Positions 16,859-25,390 are shown, numbered from the stretch's first letter. The stretch is 33,605 nt of DNA from Methylococcales bacterium (GCA_030654015.1 JAURYI010000042.1:1-33605), one strand, 5' to 3'. Program-made: numbers and translations. Notes: generated by a model not told the origin, from the sequence alone.

Positions 16859-18997
16859 TTATTTACCCTTCGCCAATTCAGTCACCGCAATATAATTGGT
16901 TTTCCCTGTTGCCATCACTGGAATTTCATCGACAATGATAATTTTCTTGGGCAACAAAATGCTCGCTACGCCTTGTGAAGCGTCGGCTAATTGTTGTACG
17001 GTTGCCTGTTTTTGGGTGGTGAGCAGAATAACCTGTTCACCTTTTTTGGCATCGGGCAAACTGATAACCGCGTGATGTGCGCCGGGCCAAGCGTTGGTTG
17101 CCAAGGTTTCTACAGCGGTTAACGACACCATTTCACCCGCCACTTTCGCAAAGCGTTTGCTGCGTCCGCGTATGCTGATAAAGCCTTCTTCATCAACGTG
17201 AACGATGTCGCCTGTATCATACCAGCCGTCACCATAAATGGATTTTGGCGGCACTAACACGCCCGGGTTATCGGCTAAATAGTAACCCAGCATGATATTG
17301 GGGCCTTTAACGTGCAAGCGTCCTGCCTCTTCAATGCCTTCCATCGGCTCCAGTTTGTATTCCATTGCTGGCATAAAACGCCCCACTGTTCCCGCTTTGT
17401 AATACATCGGTGTGTTTACCGAGGTAATCGGCGTGGTTTCGGTTGCACCATAACCTTCCAGTATGCGGATACCGAATTTTTCCGCCCATACTTGGCGCGT
17501 GGTTTCCTGTAATTTTTCCGCACCAGCAACCACGTAACGCATATTGAAAAAATCATAAGCGTGGGCTTTTTTCGCATACGCGGCTAAAAAAGTGTTAGTG
17601 CCGAACATAATCGTGGCATGGAATTCGTATGCCATTTCGGGAATGATGGCGTAGTGTAATGGCGTTGGATAAAAGAATACTTTCATGCCCGACAGAATCG
17701 GTAACATCGTACCCACAGTAAAACCAAAGGAATGAAACATCGGTAAGAAATTCAGCACCACATCTTGGGCATTAAAACTGATACTGGCTTCCAGTTGCTT
17801 AAGATTCGCCAGCACGTTGGAATAAGATAACACCACGCCTTTGGGTACACCCTCAGAACCTGAGGTGAATAAAATCACCGCAGGACTGTCAGGATGATAT
17901 TGTTGCTGTGTATACCAATAATCAGCCGTTCTGGCTTGCAACCACGCAGTGAATTTGTCCGTTGCGGTAATGTGTGATGCTAAATCTTCCAAATACACTA
18001 ATTTAACTTGCTGGGCTAAATGTTCGGCTTCATTAGTTAAATGCCCCACTTCGATAAAATAGCGTGAAGTTAATACGATTTTGACTTTTGCGGTTTGACA
18101 GGCAGAAAACATCCCAGCAGAACCTGTGGAATAATTCAGCATTGCAGGTACGCGCCCATGCAGTTGCAAACCTAAAATAACACATAATGTTTTAGTCGAG
18201 TTGGGCAGAAAAACCCCCACCGCTTCGCCTGTTTTAGTAATTTTTTTGAGCGCGTTACCAATTGCCAACGTGCGCGTAATGAGATCGTTATAATTTAACG
18301 GTCTACGCTCTAAATCTTCGGCAATAATATGCTTGCCGCCGTGAATGGTGCGTGACTCCAGCAAGCTGCTAAAAATACTTTGCCGATAATTACTGGTCGC
18401 CAGCATCATTTCCGTCATGAGATTGGCAAGAATACGCCCGCTGTAATGACGGCGGGCTTTGCCTTTTAATTCTTCGGGCACAATCAGGCGCGTGGGCGGC
18501 AAAACTTTAATGGTAATTTTAGGGAATAAGCGTAAGCGCACAATTTTGTGCAATCGGGAAAAATATGTGTACTGCCCGCCATCAATGCGAATAGGCAAAA
18601 TCGTCGCTTCGGCTTTATCTGCCACCATGCCCGTGCCGTCATAAATTTTCATCAGCATACCCGTCACGGTAATACGCCCTTCGGGAAAAATCACGGTTTT
18701 GGTATCGTTTTGCAGATGATGAATTAAATCTTTCAGCGATAACGGATGCGTGGGATTCATCGGAAACACCCGTGATAATTTTAAAAATGGCTTTAGCCAC
18801 CATTGTTCAGCAATATGGGTATTAATCGCAAAGGTGATGTCATCGGGTAAAAATACCCCCAGCAATAAAGGATCAAGAAACGAGGTGTGATTAGCGACAA
18901 TCAACACCCGCTTGCCCGCCTGTTCATAATGCTCTAAGCCTGTCACCTCGACCCGATAAATCAACGTTAATAATATCTGTAAAAATTTTTTCAGCAT
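16859..18997 (-). CDS. aas: Aas-type 2-acyl-lysophospholipid acyltransferase / acyl-ACP synthetase
   Basis: This 712-residue two-domain protein is close in length to E. coli Aas (719). The N-terminal PlsC-type acyltransferase has the HX4D motif at H37-D42 (NHTSFLD) and FPEGR at 104-108. The C-terminal adenylate-forming domain has the P-loop-like LFTSGSEGVPKG (376-387), GYGATETTP and YDTGDI, ending with the catalytic lysine region ATGKTNY. It is expected to activate free fatty acids onto acyl carrier protein and re-acylate lyso-phosphatidylethanolamine at the inner face of the cytoplasmic membrane. E. coli Aas is membrane-bound; here only moderately hydrophobic stretches are seen. It appears to be transcribed alone. 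Confidence 0.9.
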   Translation of the reverse strand: MLKKFLQILLTLIYRVEVTGLEHYEQAGKRVLIVANHTSFLDPLLLGVFLPDDITFAINTHIAEQWWLKPFLKLSRVFPMNPTHPLSLKDLIHHLQNDTKTVIFPEGRITVTGMLMKIYDGTGMVADKAEATILPIRIDGGQYTYFSRLHKIVRLRLFPKITIKVLPPTRLIVPEELKGKARRHYSGRILANLMTEMMLATSNYRQSIFSSLLESRTIHGGKHIIAEDLERRPLNYNDLITRTLAIGNALKKITKTGEAVGVFLPNSTKTLCVILGLQLHGRVPAMLNYSTGSAGMFSACQTAKVKIVLTSRYFIEVGHLTNEAEHLAQQVKLVYLEDLASHITATDKFTAWLQARTADYWYTQQQYHPDSPAVILFTSGSEGVPKGVVLSYSNVLANLKQLEASISFNAQDVVLNFLPMFHSFGFTVGTMLPILSGMKVFFYPTPLHYAIIPEMAYEFHATIMFGTNTFLAAYAKKAHAYDFFNMRYVVAGAEKLQETTRQVWAEKFGIRILEGYGATETTPITSVNTPMYYKAGTVGRFMPAMEYKLEPMEGIEEAGRLHVKGPNIMLGYYLADNPGVLVPPKSIYGDGWYDTGDIVHVDEEGFISIRGRSKRFAKVAGEMVSLTAVETLATNAWPGAHHAVISLPDAKKGEQVILLTTQKQATVQQLADASQGVASILLPKKIIIVDEIPVMATGKTNYIAVTELAKGK

Positions 18998-19294
18998 GGT
19001 AGATTTTTCCTCATAGTAAGCTGTGCGACAAAGAAGTCTCTAAGTGTAACGTGCTGCGGCTATTATGGAAAACTGCTGATTGCTGTTTTGGTGATTAAAA
19101 AGCGATTGTGAGGAGGAATAACGATGATGAAACGATAACAGTTGACCCCTTCTAAATCTCTAAAAACGAATTGCATTTGTTAGTTGAATCCAAGTTGTGC
19201 TACATAAACGCCATTGAGTAATGTTTAAGGTACTCAAGTAAATCGAATACCGTTACCATACGCACCACATCAACCACTTTTTAATCATCCAGCC
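18998..19294. other. Intergenic region between aas and the HicB-like gene
   Basis: No substantial gene is visible. It holds a strong ribosome site (GAGGAGG near 19110-19116) followed by a four-codon frame, ATG ATG AAA CGA stop, at 19124-19138. That may be a remnant of a lost gene start or a leader. Promoters for aas (leftward) and for the rightward island must be here, but no convincing boxes were recognised. Confidence 0.5.
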
Positions 19295-19474
19295 ATGCAA
19301 GAAATTATATTTTTAGTTGAAGACGCGCCAGAAGGTGGCTTTACTGCCAGATCACTAGGCGATTCAATCTATACCGATGCTGATACCGTTGCACAACTGC
19401 ATAGCAATGTACGCGATGCAGTTGCCTGTCATTTTGAAGACCCTGAAAAGCCTGGCATTATTCGTCTGCTTTAA
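19295..19474 (+). CDS. HicB-like small antitoxin-type protein, orphan and slightly short
   Basis: This 59-residue protein, MQEIIFLVEDAPEGGFTARSL..., resembles the short HicB-like proteins that have the EDAPEGGYTARAL segment and a central AVxCHF motif (here DAVACHFEDPEKP). They normally end about ten residues later (IRL followed by a short strand); this one stops at IIRLL, so the last strand is missing. The usual HicA-like toxin does not follow: the next gene is mod, 32 bases downstream. No good ribosome site precedes the ATG. It is probably a leftover or regulatory orphan at the edge of the restriction island. Confidence 0.6.
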   Translation: MQEIIFLVEDAPEGGFTARSLGDSIYTDADTVAQLHSNVRDAVACHFEDPEKPGIIRLL

Positions 19475-19506
19475 TATCTCAAACCCATAACCCTAAAGGA
19501 TTAATT

Positions 19507-21093
19507 GTGCCGACATTGAATTGGATAGGCAAAGCTGCCGTTGAAAAACACCATCAAGATGTACCTTATCGCTTGTTAGAAGCTGTTCCTGAATTGTCTT
19601 GTGGCGTGAGCGATAGCGGCAATTTGATTGTGCAGGGCGATAATTTACACGCACTCAAAGCCTTATTACCGCGTTATGCAGGACAGGTGAAATGTATTTA
19701 TATAGACCCGCCGTATAACACAGGCAATGAAGGCTGGGTATATAACGATAACGTCAACAGCCCTGAAATTCGTAAATGGTTGGGTGCGGTGGTTGGCAAA
19801 GAAGGCGAAACTTTAGACCGTCATGATAGATGGTTGTGCATGATGTACCCGCGTTTGTTGTTGCTTAGGGAGTTTTTGCGTGAGGACGGAGTTATCTTTG
19901 TTTCGATTGGTGATGATGAATTACCCAGTCTCACGTTTTTATTAGATGAGATTTTTGGAAGAAAAAATCAAGCGGCTATTTTTGTCTGGAAATCCAGAGT
20001 TAAACCTGCAAATGTTGGAACAGCAAAACTTAAACCACAAAGAGGTTCTGAATACGTTTTAACTTACAGTAAATTTCCAGATGCCGTTTCTTATAATCTA
20101 ATTCTTTCTGGTCGATTGAGAAGCTATCCTCATAAAACTGAGGATGGTAGAAAATATAGGCTTCAAACAATTTTAAAATCTAATCGTGGTGAAAATCAAC
20201 GTGACACTATGCGGTTTGCAATTGCTGGTTTTACCCCACCTCAAACCCAAAGATGGCAAGGTGGAGAAGATTTTATACAAGATTTGTATAGCAATAATTA
20301 TCTTGAATTTAGAAAAGGAATACCATTTCGTAGATATTTTGAAGACGAAGAACCTAGTGAACATTCGCCTTTTTATACTTTTATTCAACCAGAAGATTCT
20401 GGCACTGCTGAATCTGGTAAAAATAGGCTTAATGAAATTCTTGGTAATACGCATGGATTCGATACAGTCAAACCTATTGAAATTATTGAACGCCTTTTAA
20501 TGGCTACAACAAAAAACGATGACATTATTCTCGACTCCTTCGCAGGCAGCGGCACAACCGCCCACGCCCTGCTAAACCTCAACAAACAAGACGGCGGCAA
20601 TCGAAAATTCATTCTGGTAGAAATGGACGAAACCATAGCAACAACCGTAACAGCCGAACGCAATAAACGAGTGATTGAAGGTTACAACAACGCCAAAGGC
20701 GAACCCGTTGAAGGCTTAGGCGGCGGCTTTCAATTCTACCGATTATCCAAAGAACCGTTATTCACTGCCGATGGTCAAGTGAACGCCGATGTCACCTTTA
20801 GCCAATTGGCTGAATTTGTCTGGCTAACCGAAACAAAAACAGGTTACACAGGTAAAGCCGATTCACCGTTATTGGGCGAGTTTAACGGACGCGCTATTTA
20901 TTTATTGTACAACGGCATTTTAGGCGATAAAGACCCCGACAAAGGTAATGTACTGACCCCCGCTATTTTTAAGAGTTTGCCAGTTTTTCAAGGGCAAAAA
21001 ATCATTTATGCAACCGCAAAACGCGGCGGTGACAGTTGGCTGAAACGTGAGCAAATCATTGTTAAGCAAACGCCTTATGCACTGCGGGTGTAG
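19507..21093 (+). CDS. mod: Type III restriction-modification methyltransferase (Mod)
   Basis: This 528-residue beta-class N6-adenine or N4-cytosine DNA methyltransferase has the catalytic DPPY motif at 67-70 (YIDPPYNTG). Much later comes the SAM-binding DSFAGSGTT near 342-350, the order typical of type III Mod. Between them lies the target recognition region (about 150-335). This part of the gene (roughly 19960-20510) is clearly AT-richer than either end. Mod gives both subunits of the enzyme their site specificity. It starts at GTG 19507 with AAAGGA six bases before. The nuclease partner res lies almost 1 kb downstream, separated by repeats and two small genes, rather than adjacent. Confidence 0.93.
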   Translation: MPTLNWIGKAAVEKHHQDVPYRLLEAVPELSCGVSDSGNLIVQGDNLHALKALLPRYAGQVKCIYIDPPYNTGNEGWVYNDNVNSPEIRKWLGAVVGKEGETLDRHDRWLCMMYPRLLLLREFLREDGVIFVSIGDDELPSLTFLLDEIFGRKNQAAIFVWKSRVKPANVGTAKLKPQRGSEYVLTYSKFPDAVSYNLILSGRLRSYPHKTEDGRKYRLQTILKSNRGENQRDTMRFAIAGFTPPQTQRWQGGEDFIQDLYSNNYLEFRKGIPFRRYFEDEEPSEHSPFYTFIQPEDSGTAESGKNRLNEILGNTHGFDTVKPIEIIERLLMATTKNDDIILDSFAGSGTTAHALLNLNKQDGGNRKFILVEMDETIATTVTAERNKRVIEGYNNAKGEPVEGLGGGFQFYRLSKEPLFTADGQVNADVTFSQLAEFVWLTETKTGYTGKADSPLLGEFNGRAIYLLYNGILGDKDPDKGNVLTPAIFKSLPVFQGQKIIYATAKRGGDSWLKREQIIVKQTPYALRV

Positions 21094-21156
21094 TTTCATA
21101 CTGGCTTAACCGTCACTGCGGCTTATAAATCAATATGCTATAAACGTAAAATTTAC

Positions 21157-21266
21157 ACCATCAACTTAAACCGTTCGTGCTGAGCCTGTCGAAGCATGAA
21201 CGGTTTAAGTTGATGGTCACGGATTTTTCCATTCATCCTTCGACAAGCTCAGGACGAACGGAAAAA
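21157..21266. repeat. Two REP-like palindromes after mod
   Basis: The first has perfect 20-bp arms at 21157-21176 and 21198-21217 around a CTGAGCCTGTCGAA-type core. The second lies at about 21224-21266, with TTTTCC/GGAAAA outer pairs and CTTCGACAAGCTCAGGACGAAC core. They fill the gap between mod and the nucleotidyltransferase gene and may end mod transcription, although T tracts are lacking. Confidence 0.8.
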
Positions 21267-21290
21267 CCCTTAATTTAATGGCAGTGAAGC

Positions 21291-21361
21291 GGTTAAGCCG
21301 CTCATGGTTCGACAAGGCTCTCATGAGCATAGCCGAATGGCTCACCACGAACGGCTTAACC
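21291..21361. repeat. REP-like palindrome, long-loop variant
   Basis: Outer arms 21291-21308 and 21344-21361 (GGTTAAGCCG/CGGCTTAACC ends) enclose a longer loop with TTCGACAAGGCTCTCATGAG. The loop matches the reverse strand of the copy at 21742-21810, defining a subfamily. It ends 16 bases before the nucleotidyltransferase start. Confidence 0.8.
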
Positions 21362-21376
21362 TAAGGGAAAATAAAC

Positions 21377-21676
21377 ATGAAACAACGGCAACATTTATCA
21401 TCGGTAGATGAATTACAAACGCTACTTAAACAGCGAAAACTATTACAACAATTTTCAATTTCTCGTTTAGGTGTCTTTGGTTCATTTGCCCGCAATGAAC
21501 CCGCCCGCGATATTGATTTGTTAATTGAAGATGATTTATCCCTAGAAGCGGCTTTGCAGTTTAAGCAGTGTTTAGAACAGGAAGTCGATAATAGTTTGGA
21601 TGTGATGCTGAAAAGTTGGGCAAATCCAATCGTGTTACACCGTGCTATGAAGGATATTCGTTATGTTGAAGCATAA
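21377..21676 (+). CDS. MNT-type nucleotidyltransferase, without HEPN partner
   Basis: This 99-residue protein is a minimal nucleotidyltransferase: GVFGSFARNEPARDIDLLIED carries the GSX10DXD signature with both catalytic aspartates. MNT proteins usually neutralise a HEPN (DUF86) RNase toxin by AMPylating it and are encoded next to it. Here no HEPN gene follows. Instead REP-like palindromes flank it on both sides. It sits on the same strand as mod and res, inside the type III system. It may be an addiction-module remnant that inserted or decayed there. The ATG has AAGGG about nine bases upstream. Confidence 0.85.
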   Translation: MKQRQHLSSVDELQTLLKQRKLLQQFSISRLGVFGSFARNEPARDIDLLIEDDLSLEAALQFKQCLEQEVDNSLDVMLKSWANPIVLHRAMKDIRYVEA

Positions 21677-21682
21677 TTAAAG

Positions 21683-21724
21683 TTAATCCGCTCATGGTTC
21701 GACAAGCTCACCACGAACGGATTA
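21683..21724. repeat. REP-like palindrome after the MNT gene
   Basis: The outer arms TAATCCG and CGGATTA differ from the neighbouring copies but pair with each other. The core is GGTTCGACAAGCTCACC. It begins seven bases after the MNT stop codon. Confidence 0.8.
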
Positions 21725-21741
21725 GGACAGAAACTTGCAAT

Positions 21742-21810
21742 CTTTCACCGTTCGTCCTGAGCCATTCGACTACGCTCATGAGAGCCTTGTCGAAGGATGA
21801 ACGGTGAAAG
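21742..21810. repeat. REP-like palindrome, long-loop variant
   Basis: Arms CTTTCACCGTTC (21742-21753) and GAACGGTGAAAG (21799-21810) are perfect complements. The loop carries CCATTCGACTACGCTCATGA, matching in reverse the element at 21291-21361. It lies just upstream of the broken GIY-YIG gene. Confidence 0.8.
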
Positions 21811-21843
21811 ACATTAAGAACTTACAAGCAAAGGATTAACAAA

Positions 21844-21960
21844 ATGTTTTGGGTTTATATTTTACATTGTGCGGATGATAGCTATTACACAGGACATACC
21901 GATAACCTTGAAATACGCATTGCTCAACATCAGGCAGGCGAATGTGCTGGTTATCTTTAG
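21844..21960 (+). pseudogene. GIY-YIG (UPF0213/YhbQ-like) nuclease, truncated at a REP element
   Basis: The 38-residue frame begins MFWVYILHCADDSYYTGHTDNLEIRIAQHQ, the N-terminus of GIY-YIG family proteins (VYIL and YYTGHT motifs present). Family members have about 80-100 residues. Here the frame stops right where a REP-like core (CTGAGCTTGTCGAA) begins at 21963, so the catalytic C-terminal half is lost. An AAGGA ribosome site precedes the ATG by eight bases. It is unlikely to be active. Confidence 0.75.
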
Positions 21961-21962
21961 TT

Positions 21963-21993
21963 CTGAGCTTGTCGAAGAATCAGGGCGAACGGT
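21963..21993. repeat. Half REP-like element at the break of the GIY-YIG gene
   Basis: CTGAGCTTGTCGAAGAATC is followed by AGGGCGAACGGTT. This is the core and one arm of the REP family with an imperfect opposite arm. It lies three bases after the premature stop. Confidence 0.6.
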
Positions 21994-22072
21994 TAAGCCT
22001 GATACCATGTTGCTTGAAAAGTTCTATTCAACATCAAGATAATTGATGTATCAATTTTTTGTAGAGAAAAGC

Positions 22073-24712
22073 ATGAATTATTTTACAGCCAAAGATTACC
22101 AAGATCAGATATTAACCAGTGTTGCCGATTATTTTAAAGCCTGTCATACCCAAAGCCCGAGTACCGCTTTTTATGAAATGACAGGTGTGCCTTATCAGTC
22201 ATTGAAAGGCTTTGCTGAGGATATGCCTTATTTTTGCCTGAGAGTGCCAACAGGCGGCGGCAAAACGTGGTTAGCGGCAAGCTGTGTTGACATTATTAAT
22301 AAGAAATTGCTGGGGGTTACTGAACACAGTGTGATTTTGTGGCTAGTGCCGTCTAATCAAATTAAGGAACAAACGCTAAAAGGCTTTAAAGACCGTGAAC
22401 ACCCGTTGTATGCGGCGTTAGCGACCGCTGGGGCAATTGAAGTGCTGAGTTTGGAGGAAGCCAAAAGCGTTAAGGCATCGACATTAAACACTGCCACCAC
22501 GGTGATAGTCGCCACTCGCCAAGCCTTTCAAGTTGAAAATGAAGAAAACCGCAAGGTGTATGAAAACAACGGCGCGTTAATGGGGCATTTTGAGCATCTT
22601 CGCCCTGAACAATGGCAGGAATTACAAAAAGATGGCGTAGTCATCAATTCATTAGCCAATGTTTTGTATTTGCGCCGTCCGTTTATTATTGTCGATGAAG
22701 CGCATAACAGCCGCACACCGTTGAGCTTTGAGACCTTAGCTAAATTCAATCCCAGCGGCATTATGGAACTGACCGCCACGCCTGATATGGATAAAACGCC
22801 GTCTAATGTACTGCACAGCGTTTCAGCGGTGGAATTAAAAACTGAACAAATGATAAAGCTGCCGATTTTGTTACGCACTGAACCGAATTGGCAACAGTGT
22901 TTAGCTTACGCGCTAACGTGTCGTAATGATTTGCAGGTGTTAGCGGATAAAGAATATCTGCTAGGTAGCAATTATTTACGCCCTATTGTGTTGATTCAAG
23001 CCGAAGCGAGACGCACGGGCAAAGATACCTTAGATGTGGACAGAGTTAAACAGGAGTTAATGACGAATCACGCTATTCCTGAGCATGAGATTGTGATTGC
23101 GACGGGCGAGGAAAAAGGTTTAACAGCAACCGATGAATATCCGCTGGGTATTATGGATAAAAAGTGTCCTGTGAAATTTGTGATTACTCAACAAGCCTTA
23201 GCCGAAGGGTGGGATTGTTCATTTGCATACATTTTAGTCAGTATGGCAAACGTGCATTCATCGACGCGGGTAGAGCAGTTATTAGGGCGAATTTTACGCC
23301 AACCCGATGCAATTCAACGCCGTACACCTGAGCTTAATCAATCATACTCGTTTGTGGTGTCGTCTAATTTTTCAGACACTGCCAGTGCGTTGCGTGATAG
23401 TTTGGTTAAGGGCGCAGGCTTTGAACGTAAAGAAGTGGGGCAATTCGTAAAGTCTATTTTGCCTAGCCAATTGGACTTGGAGCTGTTTAAAAATAAAAAA
23501 ATACCGCCGATTCCTGTGCTACTGACTGAAAAACCCGTTTTAACGCAGTTACCAAAACCGTTAAGAGAAAAAATTACTTGGAATAATGATACGCAAGAAT
23601 TAACCATTACTGGGTTATTAACGGTTGAGGATGCAGAGGTTTTAAAGGCTACCGTTGTAAATAGTGAATCAAAAATAATCATTGAACAAGCCGCTGAAAA
23701 CAGTCGGCTAGTTGCCGTTGAATTTTTTAAAACCCCCGCAGAACGTGGTGAAAGATTGCGTGTACCGCAGTTAGCGGTTTATGTGCAGGGGGAATTGCAG
23801 TTGTTTGATGATCCGCAAATGTTGGATTATCCGTGGGATTTATCACGCTATGAAGCCAAGCCTTCTGACAGTGTGCTTAGTCGTTTTACATCCGCGTTAA
23901 AACATGAGGCGGGTTTGATTGATATGGATGGGATAAAAGGGACGGTCAAAATAGCTTTCATGGCGAATTTGCAGCGCAGTCTTGAATTGGTTTATCAGCC
24001 TGAACATTGGGACACGGTAAAATTAGCAACGTGGTTGTGTCGTAATATCACCGATGAATCGGCGACTCATGCCAGTAAGCAAGCGTTTATTATGGCTTGG
24101 TTGCAAGCCTTGTTAGACAGTTTTAGCTTGGTAGACGTGAATGAACAAAAGTTTTTAGTCCGCAATCTATTGGAAGAACAGATCAATGATTTACGACAAC
24201 TAGCCCTTAACAACGCTTATCAAGCAACGCTGTTTGAGAGTAATAACGCGGCAATCAGTGATAATTATGTATTTGAATTCCCGCAATATTATTCATCCAC
24301 TCGCAACTATGATGTGGGTGGTAAGTACGGACATTATGATTTTGAGCATCATTTTCATGGAAAAATTGGTGATTTTGATTCTAAGGAAGAATTTGAATGC
24401 GCTTGTTATCTTGACCAACTGGCAGCAAAAAACAAAATCAAGTTTTGGCTACGGAATTTAGTGCGTAAAGAATTGTGTTCGTTTTTCCTGCAAAAAGCCG
24501 ATGGACGGTTTTATCCTGACTTTGTTTGTGTACTGCCCGATGATTCTATTCTGATTGTTGAATACAAAGGCAGAAATGGCTGGAATGATGCTGAGGACGA
24601 TAGGCTTATCGGTGGACTATGGGCTTCTTTATCTAATGGGCGTTGTCAGTTTGTGATGGTGACAGATAAACAGTGGCGAGTCATTGATGAGCGGATTGAG
24701 CGTAGAGTGTAG
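22073..24712 (+). CDS. res: Type III restriction enzyme, helicase/nuclease subunit (Res)
   Basis: This 879-residue superfamily 2 ATPase has motif I PTGGGKT (59-65), the DEAH box in IIVDEAHNS near residue 208, motif III LTATPD, and motif VI LLGRILRQPD. Near the C-terminus is a PD-(D/E)XK-type nuclease site: YPDF followed by LIVEYKG, with surrounding acidic residues. Together with Mod it would cut DNA between two inversely oriented unmethylated sites. I start it at the ATG at 22073, preceded by a GAGA-type site; TTG 22043 and ATG 22046 lack one. All helicase and nuclease motifs look intact, so the system may be active despite the 980-base gap to mod. Confidence 0.92.
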   Translation: MNYFTAKDYQDQILTSVADYFKACHTQSPSTAFYEMTGVPYQSLKGFAEDMPYFCLRVPTGGGKTWLAASCVDIINKKLLGVTEHSVILWLVPSNQIKEQTLKGFKDREHPLYAALATAGAIEVLSLEEAKSVKASTLNTATTVIVATRQAFQVENEENRKVYENNGALMGHFEHLRPEQWQELQKDGVVINSLANVLYLRRPFIIVDEAHNSRTPLSFETLAKFNPSGIMELTATPDMDKTPSNVLHSVSAVELKTEQMIKLPILLRTEPNWQQCLAYALTCRNDLQVLADKEYLLGSNYLRPIVLIQAEARRTGKDTLDVDRVKQELMTNHAIPEHEIVIATGEEKGLTATDEYPLGIMDKKCPVKFVITQQALAEGWDCSFAYILVSMANVHSSTRVEQLLGRILRQPDAIQRRTPELNQSYSFVVSSNFSDTASALRDSLVKGAGFERKEVGQFVKSILPSQLDLELFKNKKIPPIPVLLTEKPVLTQLPKPLREKITWNNDTQELTITGLLTVEDAEVLKATVVNSESKIIIEQAAENSRLVAVEFFKTPAERGERLRVPQLAVYVQGELQLFDDPQMLDYPWDLSRYEAKPSDSVLSRFTSALKHEAGLIDMDGIKGTVKIAFMANLQRSLELVYQPEHWDTVKLATWLCRNITDESATHASKQAFIMAWLQALLDSFSLVDVNEQKFLVRNLLEEQINDLRQLALNNAYQATLFESNNAAISDNYVFEFPQYYSSTRNYDVGGKYGHYDFEHHFHGKIGDFDSKEEFECACYLDQLAAKNKIKFWLRNLVRKELCSFFLQKADGRFYPDFVCVLPDDSILIVEYKGRNGWNDAEDDRLIGGLWASLSNGRCQFVMVTDKQWRVIDERIERRV

Positions 24713-24940
24713 CGGATTGGTTTCAAGATTTGTGTTTTTCTTAACAGACGATGAAGAGGCATTAGATGGACATGACACTGTTTGCCCAACTACCCAATGC
24801 CAGCCCTGTGATTGACAAGTATTTTAATGGCAAACCTGATACAAAAACATTGGCATTGCTGGGTAATGGCTGATTAACTCAATAGCTGAACTCTATCATT
24901 AATCCCGATATGATGGGGTTTGTCCTAGGCATTAGGTAAA

Positions 24941-24979
24941 TGTTGGGTTGCAAAAAAAAAACAGCAACCTAACCTACGA
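24941..24979. repeat. GTTGGGTT-type hairpin repeat, second copy
   Basis: GTTGGGTTGC (24942-24951) pairs with GCAACCTAAC (24964-24973) with one wobble, followed by CTACG as in the copy at 5187-5217. The loop holds a run of ten A residues. Confidence 0.55.
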
Positions 24980-25194
24980 TGCTTATCGCATTTTTTTAAA
25001 GAATGGATGTACCGATATCAGTGAAATGCGCTTGTGTGTCATGATGATATTTGCTGGAGATTTAAACCGCTTTAGCAGTTATGTTTGTGCGTGGTGATTG
25101 ATTGGCAATGATTGCAGGTAGCTTATTCAGCACGATTCAATGTGAACTAATGCACAAAGTAGGGCTGGAAGTAGGGCTGAGAAATTTCAGGCAT

Positions 25195-25224
25195 AAAAAA
25201 GCCCTGTAAAAACAGGGCTTTTTT
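25195..25224 (-). terminator. Terminator of tRNA-Ser
   Basis: AAAAAAGCCCTG (25195-25206) pairs with CAGGGCTTTTTT (25213-25224). The T tract exists in both directions; on the minus strand it lies just after the tRNA 3' end. Confidence 0.88.
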
Positions 25225-25233
25225 ATCAATATA

Positions 25234-25323
25234 TGGCGGAGAAGCAGGGATTCGAACCCTGGGAGGGGATCAACCCTCAACGGTTTTCAAGACCGCCGCA
25301 TTCGGCCGCTCTGCCACCTCTCC
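25234..25323 (-). tRNA. tRNA-Ser(UGA)
   Basis: This is a 90-base class II tRNA on the minus strand. Acceptor GGAGAGG (from 25323) pairs with CTTCTCC (25244-25238) with one G-U pair, followed by G and encoded CCA. The anticodon stem GCGGT/ACCGT holds loop CTTGAAA, giving anticodon UGA. A long variable arm and GGTTCGAATCC T arm are present. Confidence 0.97.
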
Positions 25324-25390
25324 GTAAGCTGGTTATAATAACGCAATTAGTGTGAAAATCAAAATTTTTAACTATGATTAAGGCTGATAT

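Larger units (their letters stand above)
24713..25233. other. Intergenic region between res and tRNA-Ser
   Basis: I recognise no real gene in this 520-base stretch. A 35-codon frame at 24766-24873 (MDMTLFAQLPNASPVIDKY...) has an AGAGG site but no recognisable family. A GTTGGGTTGC/GCAACCTAAC hairpin repeat lies at 24941-24979. The tRNA terminator lies at the right edge. Confidence 0.5.

Noticed and set aside
20186-20500. Plus-strand frame of 104 codons inside mod
   Set aside because: It overlaps the target-recognition region of mod in another frame; its length reflects the AT-rich composition.
21157-21993. CRISPR array between mod and res
   Set aside because: The repeated units are palindromes of varying length without regular spacing or unique spacers, and no cas gene is near.
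24766-24873. 35-codon frame with a ribosome site after res
   Set aside because: It is short, belongs to no recognised family and has no supporting context.
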